From an uncultured Lachnospiraceae bacterium (GTDB lineage: Bacteria > Bacillota > Clostridia > Lachnospirales > Lachnospiraceae): a stretch of DNA of 47,885 bases. This document shows positions 41,473 through 47,885 of this stretch, one piece after another. A program made the position numbers and the translations under genes. The notes under the pieces are model-generated. The model was not told where the DNA came from, made no database searches, and saw only the letters and a program-made list of their open reading frames with translations. How positions within the stretch are numbered: the first letter of the stretch is position 1; each line of letters begins with the position of its first letter. The DNA is taken from assembly GCA_947178145.1 (NCBI GenBank), contig CAMWXE010000040.1, positions 1 through 47,885 on the forward strand, given 5' to 3'.

Positions 41473-41595
41473 TTAATCCTCCATCGGCCACACAATCTCC
41501 CTGCCGCAGTGAATACACTGGAAATAATATCGTTCCTAGCACGCACGCTGTATGATGTATTCAATCAACTGATTCTTGCCCTCCTGAAATGACAT
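41473..41595 (-). pseudogene. Small zinc-ribbon protein gene with in-frame stop
   Basis: An ATG at 41595, preceded by CAGGAGGGAG, opens a 40-codon frame: MSFQEGKNQLIEYIIQRAC, a TAG stop at 41538-41536, then ERYYFQCIHCGREIVWPMED and TAA at 41475-41473. The C-x-x-C pair, with the aromatic residues around it, looks like a small zinc ribbon. Apart from the TAG the frame reads as one protein, so a nonsense mutation is the simplest view. It overlaps nothing and ends near the BlaR1-like gene, on the opposite strand. Confidence 0.5.
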
Positions 41596-41637
41596 CGTGT
41601 ATGCTCCCTCCTGTTGACATAATCATCGGCACAATCA

Positions 41638-42531
41638 TTACGATTCCCGCGAACCTGCCGCAAACTCCCCGCAGTTGATGTCCAGCACTGTTCGGATTGG
41701 CTGAATCAGTGAGTCCTCATACTGCGTGCGCCACTGAATATACGGCTGGATTCTGCCAGTGCTGTCTATGCCGTCAATCGTATCCCCGTTTATGACAGAG
41801 AACTCACTTTCGAACTGGTAACTCGCGATATTGTAGAGGTATTCCACTGCATGATTGGGGTCTATTCCGTGAAAATGCAGTTGGACGTCTGCTGCGCCAA
41901 ATGCGTAAAATCCAAGCGTATCCATGATCATGTCCTCAGAATTGTTGATTGTGAAAAAACGCGCGTTGACTGACGTGCGGATAAAATTCTGAGCCGTGCC
42001 ATATTGTCTGCCCTCATAAAAATACTCTGGCAAAATCAGCTTTCCGCTGTGGGGAACGTAGATCGCCCTGCAGTCCGGATAACATTCGAGAGCCGCTTCG
42101 ATCTGTGCCAGAAAGAGTTCCGCCTGACTCTTGTAGTGAAGCGCACCTGCCAGCATTGAGAACGTCTCAACAGAATATCTGCATGTGCGAATCAGTTCCT
42201 CGCCGTTTCCCACATCCCAGAACTGGCTGCGCGTCAGTTCATCCAGCTCGATTGAAAAATCATGCGGTCCTATGTAATCTGCAAGCACTGGAACCAGCTG
42301 TGGGGAGTCCTTAAACTCCGCCTTATATTTCTCCACCGCATACATCGGAAGCTCTGGGTTGTCGCTGATGTTATTTACATCGCCCACAAGCTTTTCGATC
42401 GCTGCCTGCAGCTTCTCAGGACTTGCCTGCTGCGGTTTATCCACAAATAAAAGCTGCGCCATGAGAAGCTGCTGCTCCGGAGCTTTCTCCTCCAGATTTT
42501 GATTCAGTACCTTATTGTTATTATTGCCCAT
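41638..42531 (-). CDS. DUF4261-like protein
   Basis: The 297-residue protein has no membrane segment or signal peptide. The middle (CYPDCRAIYVPHSGKLILPE) and the later stretches VNARFFTINNSEDMIMDTLGF, DVQLHFHGIDPN and QWRTQYEDSLIQPIR (each shorter than the full block) match my memory of the DUF4261 family, of unknown function, often seen near defence or suppressor-of-fused-like genes. I am fairly, not fully, sure of the family. It may be cotranscribed with the Rpn fragment 45 bases upstream. Confidence 0.65.
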   Translation of the reverse strand: MGNNNNKVLNQNLEEKAPEQQLLMAQLLFVDKPQQASPEKLQAAIEKLVGDVNNISDNPELPMYAVEKYKAEFKDSPQLVPVLADYIGPHDFSIELDELTRSQFWDVGNGEELIRTCRYSVETFSMLAGALHYKSQAELFLAQIEAALECYPDCRAIYVPHSGKLILPEYFYEGRQYGTAQNFIRTSVNARFFTINNSEDMIMDTLGFYAFGAADVQLHFHGIDPNHAVEYLYNIASYQFESEFSVINGDTIDGIDSTGRIQPYIQWRTQYEDSLIQPIRTVLDINCGEFAAGSRES

Positions 42532-42576
42532 TTTAATCCTCTTTCCTGTGATAGCAGTACCTGTCTGCCACCAGTT

Positions 42577-42963
42577 CTACCGGATATCGCAATATTTTAA
42601 GACCTTATCCGCATCAAACTCTTCGTTGTTACAATCCTTTTTGTACTCTATAATGGCCTTCTTAATCTGTTCAATCAATGCGATATCTTCTTCAACCTCA
42701 TCAGCAATTTCATCATTTGTCTTGCCCTTCAGCATCTTCTTGTATACCGTCCTGATCAGACGCAGCAAATCTCCCTCTCCACGCCCTTCTTCACGCCCTT
42801 CTTCACGCCCTTCTTCACGAAACTGATTCATTGTTTCTGCTTCATTATACTCTGTGATACACATCTGCCTCACCTCCGCTTTATTTGCCACAAGGAATTT
42901 CTTTAATACAGACTCCTCCGGCATATTGTCCAATGCATTGTCCACCGCAGCCTCTATACTCAT
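42577..42963 (-). pseudogene. C-terminal fragment of an Rpn/PD-(D/E)XK nuclease-transposase
   Basis: The 128 residues (NKAEVRQMCITEYNEAETM, then an EEGR-repeat helix, then a helical tail) match the C-terminal region of Rpn-family recombination-promoting nucleases, which are normally around 300 residues. The nuclease domain is absent: a stop lies in frame five codons upstream of the ATG and the IS element begins 35 bases beyond. The EEGR stretch is encoded by three perfect 12-base tandem repeats at 42780-42815. No ribosome site precedes the ATG. Confidence 0.7.
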
Positions 42964-42998
42964 CGTTTGCCCGTGTCAAGACATGCATAAAAAAATAA

Positions 42999-43959
42999 GG
43001 TGATAGTCAATAACTGTGTTGGTGTTACTTTAAGGCATTACTAACTTATAGTTCCGAACATCATTTACACTATGCCAGTAACAGTTATGACCGACTGTGC
43101 ACAAGGATGAAAATAACATATCCTTTAGATTATCTGCACATCGGAAAGCAACAGAAAACAAAGCATTATAGCGATTGATATACTTTGTAGCAACTCCACG
43201 ATAATGACTATAGGTCTCCTTGATAAAAGAATGCAGTCTATTTACAGTATTGAGGTTAAATATCCCTCTGCCTGCTTCCTGTTTTACATCTACAACAGTA
43301 CAACTGGTAAGTGTTTCGAGAACATTATAGCTACGAAGACCGTCTGTAAGTACGAGTGCATCTTCCGCAATATGTCCGCGAAATATTTCATCAAGTTCTT
43401 TACCTGATGGTTTTGCACGGTTTACAGTAGCTGCAATGGCGCCGCCGTCACGCTGGATGCCAGTACAGATAGCTATATACTCATTTGAAATACCACGTTT
43501 AGCAGCCTTTGCACCATGTTTGCGCGCTTCGCGGCCTGCCGTTTCGGGAGCCTGACTGCCCTTGTAGCAACCAAGAACAAACGTTCCATCAAGTTCAGCA
43601 ATGCCAGAAAGAAGAACAGGATTATTTTCAAGAAGATCCTGTGAAGCCATAAGTATTTTGTGCCGCATATTAAAGGCTGTCTGGTGTGAAAAACCATATT
43701 TTTCCGCTGATTTATCCAGGGATATGCCACATAATGTATCACGGATGAAATCTGCCCACACAGACTGGCTGTAATGAGAATTTAACATTATCGTATTGGT
43801 TGAGTGCATGTATGTACGTTTACAGTCATGGCATAGGAAGCGTTGTTTACCTTTTCTGTGCCCATACTTTATGACATGCGTTTTGTTACAGTAAGGGCAG
43901 CTGGGCTTTTCTTCTGACTGCTGAGTTTTTTATTAACAACACACTTTTTGACTATCACC
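42999..43959. mobile_element. IS1595-like insertion sequence, about 961 bp
   Basis: Inverted ends: GGTGATAGTCAATAACTGTG starting at 42999, and on the minus strand from 43959 GGTGATAGTCAAAAAGTGTG. They match at 18 of 20 positions. A single transposase gene lies between them. The flanking eight bases (AAAAATAA and AAATATTT) are not an obvious target duplication, so one flank may have been deleted after insertion, consistent with loss of the Rpn N-terminus. Confidence 0.85.
43030..43809 (-). CDS. IS1595-family (ISXO2-like) transposase
   Basis: From the ATG at 43809 the product is 259 residues with the DDE-like ISXO2 catalytic domain: Asp in AELDGTF, Asp in VLTDGL and Asn in VNRLHSFIKE, the DD-N pattern of the family. 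In the same frame upstream of this ATG the DNA still codes for the family's N-terminal zinc ribbon (CPYC near 43890, CHDC near 43825), but no ATG, GTG or TTG precedes it before a TAA at about 43934. Either translation starts at a non-standard codon or this copy makes a ribbon-less protein. Confidence 0.82.
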   Translation of the reverse strand: MHSTNTIMLNSHYSQSVWADFIRDTLCGISLDKSAEKYGFSHQTAFNMRHKILMASQDLLENNPVLLSGIAELDGTFVLGCYKGSQAPETAGREARKHGAKAAKRGISNEYIAICTGIQRDGGAIAATVNRAKPSGKELDEIFRGHIAEDALVLTDGLRSYNVLETLTSCTVVDVKQEAGRGIFNLNTVNRLHSFIKETYSHYRGVATKYINRYNALFSVAFRCADNLKDMLFSSLCTVGHNCYWHSVNDVRNYKLVMP

Positions 43960-43972
43960 AAATATTTTTATG

Positions 43973-45352
43973 TCACGAAAAGTATTTCTGTTTTTTACTA
44001 GAAGGCTTCTCCGGTATTGTCATTTTCAACATTCCGGCTTTCAACATTTTATCAAGAAAATGACGCTTAAAATAAGATCTGTTCGGCATATTAAAATGCG
44101 CAATAATTTCATTAGAAGATTTAGGAATATCACAAAATCTAATAATATCTGCAATTAAATCCTGTTCACCATCCTGTTCATTATCCTGTTCAAAATGAAC
44201 AGCTTGTTTTTTCTGATGCAGCAATTTTAAATATTTATCACAGGCTTTACAGTATACCATAATCCCCTCTTCGTTTATCTCGTATTCTGGCAAAGGCGCA
44301 TTATATTTTCGGCAGGCTTCCCGAATCTTATCAAATCCACGCCCCCATGCTTCTATCATCCCGCTCTTAAAGAATATATTGGCAAGTTTCGGGTTATACG
44401 GCTTTGATGAATGTTTTTGAAATAATTTTTCCGTTGATGCCAGGCTTGCTGGCATTTCCCCATCATTCCATACATAAATCTTATCCGAATATACGCTGAT
44501 CTGTATTGGGTTACAGCTGCTGTAATCCTTATGGACAATGGCATTGAGCAGTATTTCACGAAATGCTTCTTTATGGAACATGTATTGTTCAGTTCTCTGA
44601 ATTCCTTCATAAGCTACCAGGGCTTTTAAGTACTTTGTATATACCAGTTCTACTGCTTTATCTGCCTGCTCTATCAAAGGACCATGTACTTCATCCTGAT
44701 ATTGCAGGTCTGAATCCGACTCACCAAAATAACCGACTTTAATATAAGCACCTGTAACCCACTTTTCCGGGTCTTGATAAAAAGCTAACATGGCTGCCCT
44801 GATTAAATATCCATCCTCGTCAATCAGATGCAGATTGTCCATCAGGATCGTATTACTAACTTTTACCTCATCATCTGTCAGTCTCCCCCTTTTTACTGCT
44901 TTATCTTTAAATAACCGAAGCGCGTCCTCTTTTAAATCATTAATAGAAAGTTTGACAACCGGCATTCCATCCCATGTTCTTCCCTGCGACTTCAAAATAG
45001 CCTTGTCCAGCTCTTTTCCAGTAATTGTCCGCATTGTACTTCCTGACCTGTAGTAATACTTTCCATGATAACTGATTAAAGAAGGATATTTGTCAACAAT
45101 TATTTCAATATATTCCAATTCACCCTTATGCAGCAGATTGACATCCGCCACAATTCCCATCGTGTCGGTAATCTTGCTCGGAATCAGTTCCATCAGCTTT
45201 TTTGACTTTTGGACACCAACTACATTTCCTTTATCATCTTTCCCTATATATAGTCTTCCACCATAAGCGTTCGCATAACCACATATCCACTCAAGATATT
45301 CATCATGCCAGGATTCTTTCCATTCTGTATTCTGATTTTCTTCCACAAACAT
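43973..45352 (-). CDS. Schlafen AlbA_2-domain ATP-binding protein
   Basis: The 459-residue protein starts at an ATG with CGGAGGAAA directly upstream. It has an N-terminal AlbA_2 domain (residues 5-125; ESWHDEYLEWICGYANAYGG read as two blocks, LYIGKDDKGNVVG, KYYYRSGS), a middle GHKL-like ATP-binding region (EAFREILLNAIVHKDY, KIYVWNDGEMP) and a C-terminal winged helix (about 410-450, FCDIPKSSNEIIAHF). Such proteins are thought to act as regulators or in defence. It ends 14 bases from the IS element, so its 3' end or downstream partner may have been altered. Confidence 0.82.
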   Translation of the reverse strand: MFVEENQNTEWKESWHDEYLEWICGYANAYGGRLYIGKDDKGNVVGVQKSKKLMELIPSKITDTMGIVADVNLLHKGELEYIEIIVDKYPSLISYHGKYYYRSGSTMRTITGKELDKAILKSQGRTWDGMPVVKLSINDLKEDALRLFKDKAVKRGRLTDDEVKVSNTILMDNLHLIDEDGYLIRAAMLAFYQDPEKWVTGAYIKVGYFGESDSDLQYQDEVHGPLIEQADKAVELVYTKYLKALVAYEGIQRTEQYMFHKEAFREILLNAIVHKDYSSCNPIQISVYSDKIYVWNDGEMPASLASTEKLFQKHSSKPYNPKLANIFFKSGMIEAWGRGFDKIREACRKYNAPLPEYEINEEGIMVYCKACDKYLKLLHQKKQAVHFEQDNEQDGEQDLIADIIRFCDIPKSSNEIIAHFNMPNRSYFKRHFLDKMLKAGMLKMTIPEKPSSKKQKYFS

Positions 45353-45413
45353 TTTCCTCCGATAGATTTCCACCTAACAATTTATAATAAATACACTATG
45401 TTTTACGCACAAG

Positions 45414-45833
45414 CTACAAAAAACGAAAAATATGTAATAATCTGTCATAATGATATTGACGATATCTTGACTGGTCATTGCCTTGTTCCAGAATGCCAAG
45501 TTCCTGTAATATTCCTATATTCTTTGATGCCGTGTTATACGCAATTCCTAACATCTTTGATGCGTAGTCAACATTTATAATTGGATTTTTTTCCACCAGA
45601 TTATACAGGTTCATCAAAGTTTGTGTTGTCTTTTTATATGATTTGATATCTTCAATCATCATCTGTCGCAATTCATTTGCTTTTTCAATCTGCCAAAGGG
45701 CATTCTCGGCAGATCGGGCAACACGTTTTACGAAAAATGTGATCCACTCCGAAAACTCTCCGAGATACTGTATCCTGACAAACTGATGGCGGCATTCATC
45801 CTGCTCTTCCAGTAAAGAGGAAGCTATTGGCAA
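45414..45833 (-). pseudogene. C-terminal fragment of a Fic-family protein
   Basis: The 139 residues open with IASSLLEEQDECRHQFV and then GEFSEWITFFVKRVARSAE, the helical block that follows the Fic core in class II/III Fic AMP-transferases, and end with the usual winged helix (VDYASKMLGIAYNTASKNI). The catalytic HPFxxGNGR motif and everything before it are missing, and an in-frame stop lies just upstream. The frame has no ATG and no ribosome site. It is a truncated relic next to the AlbA_2 gene. Confidence 0.72.
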
Positions 45834-45876
45834 AAATGGACTACTTTGTGTTTATCATTGTAAACTCCCATTATTT

Positions 45877-47643
45877 CTACTTTACTTTGTCCTCCTCAAC
45901 CTGCTCAATCCCCGAAATGTCCGAGTCGATGACAAGCGAATAGTTGGTATAATACACGACAAACCCCGGCTTGGAGCCGTTTGGCTTCTTGACATTCTTC
46001 TTCTGCGTGTAGTCGATCTCCACCTTCTCCTGCCCTCTCGCCTGGGAATAGTGCGCCGCCAGCTTTCCAGCCTCCTCAAATACCCTGTCGGGGAGCTCGT
46101 CACCGTTCGTTTTGACAACCACATGGGAACCTGGTATGCCCTTTGTGTGAAACCACCAGTCATTTCCCGTCGCAAACTTAAATGTAAGCTCCTCGTTCTG
46201 ATAGTTATTTTTGCCGACATAGATGTGATACCCATCGCTGCTGACATAGTGAAATGGCCTGCTTGTTATCTTCTCACGCTTTCCATTACCCCTTCTCCTG
46301 ATATAACCGCTCTCGATCAGTTCTTCCTTAATCTGTACCAAATCCTCCTCCTTCAACGCAATATCAAGGGAAATGCTGACGGACGAGAGATGTTCAATCT
46401 TCTCCTTTGTCTCTTTGGTAAGTGTCGTCAAAGCCTCGTATGTACGCTTTAACTTCTGATATTTGTCAAAATATTTCTTGGCATTCTCCCCCGCGGAGAG
46501 CATCGGGTCGAGTGGTATGGTTATCATCTGATTGTCATAGTAGTTGAGTGCTTCCATCGACTTAGCCCCTGTCTCTACGCCGTAGCCATATGCGTTGAGC
46601 AATTCCCCATATATTCTGTATTTCTCCCGTTTCTCGGTGTCTTGAAGCTGTTTGATCTGCAGATCATATTTCTTCACATTCCGCTCCAGCGCTGTCTGCA
46701 CAATCCTCCGCAAATCCACAGAACGCTGCCGGATGCGTGTAATCACGTTTTTCTCTGCATAGTAGTATTCCAGCAGAGCTGAAATGCTCTCAAAGCGCCT
46801 GCTCTGCTCCTGCGCATAAGAGCTCAGTCTTACGGCTGCATATTCTACTGGCTGGCTGTTCTCATACACGACATGAAAACAAAACCTGTCACCTTTCACA
46901 TCAGCCACCAATTCTCTGATTTCAGAGACAATTCGATCAAGTGCCTCTGCTCCCAGCTCTGAAACCGGCAAATCCGCATCAATCTCTGCCCTGTAGCACA
47001 GCTCCTGCGCGATACACGGCGATATTCCCGTAAAACCAGTATAAATCGCCTTATACACCGGCAGATATTTCGTCTGTGAGCTCTTTGCCTTTAGTGCGGC
47101 CGCGATCTCCCCTGCAGAGCTTTCAAGCAGCTCCGCCTTATCCTGTGTCTGCGGTATAAAATACGAACGTCCTGGCAAAACCTCCCTGACGGAACTTACC
47201 ATTCCTGAAATATGCTTGATACTGTCAATTATCATGTCCTTATCATCACAAAATATGATATTGCTGTGCTTTCCCATAAGCTCTATAATCAAATACTTTT
47301 TGCATAAGTCACCCAGCTCATTCAGGTGTTCCAACTCAAAGCGCACAATACGCTCAAGCCCTGGCTGTGTCACTGACACAATGCGCGCATTCTGCAGATG
47401 CTTGCGCAGAAGCATACAAAAATTCGGCGCTGTCATAGGGCTCACCTTGTTCTTTTCTGTCAAATACAACAGCGGAAGCGATGCGTCTGCTGACATCAGC
47501 ATCCGCACTTGTCCACAGCTTCCCTTTACAGTCAGAATCAGCTCATCCCGCTCAGGCTGCGCAATTTTATAGACCCTGTTTCCAACTAATTTATCTCTCA
47601 ATTCACTGACAATCCCTGCAATTGTCACTCCGTCAAATGCCAT
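45877..47643 (-). CDS. rqcH: RqcH/NFACT-family ribosome quality control protein
   Basis: The 588-residue protein has the NFACT-N domain (residues 1-190, MAFDGVTIAGIVSELRDKL at the start), helix-hairpin-helix and long coiled-coil middle (about 290-440), and the C-terminal NFACT-R domain (HYVSSDGYHIYVGKNN, WWFHTKGIPGSHVVVK). In bacteria RqcH binds stalled 50S-peptidyl-tRNA and adds alanine tails; older annotations call it a fibronectin-binding protein. The ATG at 47643 has GGCGGGG upstream and is preferred over the GTG at 47649. Confidence 0.92.
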   Translation of the reverse strand: MAFDGVTIAGIVSELRDKLVGNRVYKIAQPERDELILTVKGSCGQVRMLMSADASLPLLYLTEKNKVSPMTAPNFCMLLRKHLQNARIVSVTQPGLERIVRFELEHLNELGDLCKKYLIIELMGKHSNIIFCDDKDMIIDSIKHISGMVSSVREVLPGRSYFIPQTQDKAELLESSAGEIAAALKAKSSQTKYLPVYKAIYTGFTGISPCIAQELCYRAEIDADLPVSELGAEALDRIVSEIRELVADVKGDRFCFHVVYENSQPVEYAAVRLSSYAQEQSRRFESISALLEYYYAEKNVITRIRQRSVDLRRIVQTALERNVKKYDLQIKQLQDTEKREKYRIYGELLNAYGYGVETGAKSMEALNYYDNQMITIPLDPMLSAGENAKKYFDKYQKLKRTYEALTTLTKETKEKIEHLSSVSISLDIALKEEDLVQIKEELIESGYIRRRGNGKREKITSRPFHYVSSDGYHIYVGKNNYQNEELTFKFATGNDWWFHTKGIPGSHVVVKTNGDELPDRVFEEAGKLAAHYSQARGQEKVEIDYTQKKNVKKPNGSKPGFVVYYTNYSLVIDSDISGIEQVEEDKVK

Positions 47644-47655
47644 CGTCACCCCGCC

Positions 47656-47793
47656 TTACACTTTATCTTCTAAACTATAAAAAATCTGTACATAAAAAAC
47701 AGTTCCTAATACAGCGAAAGAACGCGTCCCCGCGTTCTTCCCGCCCCCAATATACCGTTCCGTTCCACCAACAAGCCGAAAGAATGCTGCCAT
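47656..47793 (-). CDS. Possible 45-residue ORF ahead of rqcH
   Basis: An ATG at 47793 with GGGAG eight bases upstream opens a 45-residue frame (MAAFFRLVGGTERYIGGG..., with a hydrophobic TVFYVQIFYSL near the end) that stops 12 bases before rqcH. Much of it lies in the hairpin repeats, which also encode the preceding AAFFRVVG in the same frame, so it may be only a by-product of those repeats. Confidence 0.25.
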   Translation of the reverse strand: MAAFFRLVGGTERYIGGGKNAGTRSFAVLGTVFYVQIFYSLEDKV

Positions 47794-47849
47794 CGCGCAT
47801 CTCCCGCTGCCAACAACCCGAAAGAACGCCGCCCTTGCGTTCTTTCCGG
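47713..47849. repeat. Cluster of three related hairpin repeats
   Basis: Three units at about 47713-47742, 47775-47806 and 47817-47849 share CGAAAGAA(C/T)GC...GCG(T/C)(T/A)TCTT-CCCG. Two form stems of about ten pairs (GAAAGAACGC with GCGTTCTTTC). Units two and three are also preceded by a shared CCAACAA. The rest of the 47644-47885 gap shows no clear gene. Confidence 0.6.
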
Positions 47850-47885
47850 AAACTTAGTAAGACTTAGGCTGCGTCCTTTGCAGCC

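Noticed and set aside
42780..42815. CRISPR-like repeat
   Set aside because: The repeats are 12-base head-to-tail units without spacers and encode EEGR within the Rpn fragment.
42991..43967. Eight-base target duplication around the IS element
   Set aside because: The two flanks, AAAAATAA and AAATATTT, do not match, so no duplication can be claimed.

Overview
The window looks like a chromosomal segment of a spore-forming, Gram-positive clostridium, most likely a member of the Lachnospiraceae. The reasons are a small acid-soluble spore protein gene, the trigger factor-clpP-clpX-lon-engB order, strong AGGAGG-type ribosome sites, sigma-A promoters with exact 17-base spacers, and several protein families typical of that group (DUF6062, SEC-C methionine aminopeptidase, NusG domain II protein next to a Gx transporter, BlaR1-DUF5780, RqcH). 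No rRNA, tRNA or CRISPR array was seen.

Layout. 0-4.4 kb: single genes of unknown or general function (membrane protein, PfkB-like protein, DUF6062, TetR, acidic membrane-anchored protein). 4.5-6.1 kb: a DeoR regulator, a P-loop kinase and the remnant of a PHP gene. 6.1-12.4 kb: a cargo module of an integrative element (HTH protein, response regulator, sensor kinase, small ORF, FtsX-type permease, ATPase) that ends in a decayed Tn916-type integrase. 12.4-15.3 kb: HAD hydrolase and glutaminyl-tRNA synthetase. 15.3-20.7 kb: an adaptor-ATPase-permease exporter with a divergent TetR regulator and a nested palindromic operator. 20.7-29.1 kb: a housekeeping run on the minus strand (truA, AI-2E-type protein, engB, lon, clpX, clpP, tig). 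29.4-29.6 kb: a SASP gene with a sigma-G-like promoter.

29.8-35.2 kb holds the most unusual system: one operon, from a consensus promoter, of cheR, cheB, a CheY-like receiver, cheW, a PAS histidine kinase and a receiver-HD-GYP protein, with no cheA and no receptor gene. Its CheB has lost every catalytic receiver residue while keeping the methylesterase triad, and its kinase carries what looks like an Hpt domain without histidine. I read it as a chemosensory adaptation module rewired to a conventional kinase and probably to cyclic-di-GMP turnover; this is inference.

35.5-39.7 kb: DJ-1 protein, DNA polymerase IV, Gx transporter, NusG-II protein and methionine aminopeptidase. 39.8-45.9 kb is a decaying accessory island: an orphan BlaR1-like protease with a damaged C-terminus, a zinc-ribbon gene with an in-frame stop, a DUF4261 protein, an Rpn fragment beside an IS1595-like element, a Schlafen-AlbA ATP-binding protein and a Fic fragment. 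45.9-47.9 kb: rqcH with a cluster of hairpin repeats upstream. A 142-base dispersed element with GTTAC...GTAAC ends occurs twice in full and twice in part across the window.
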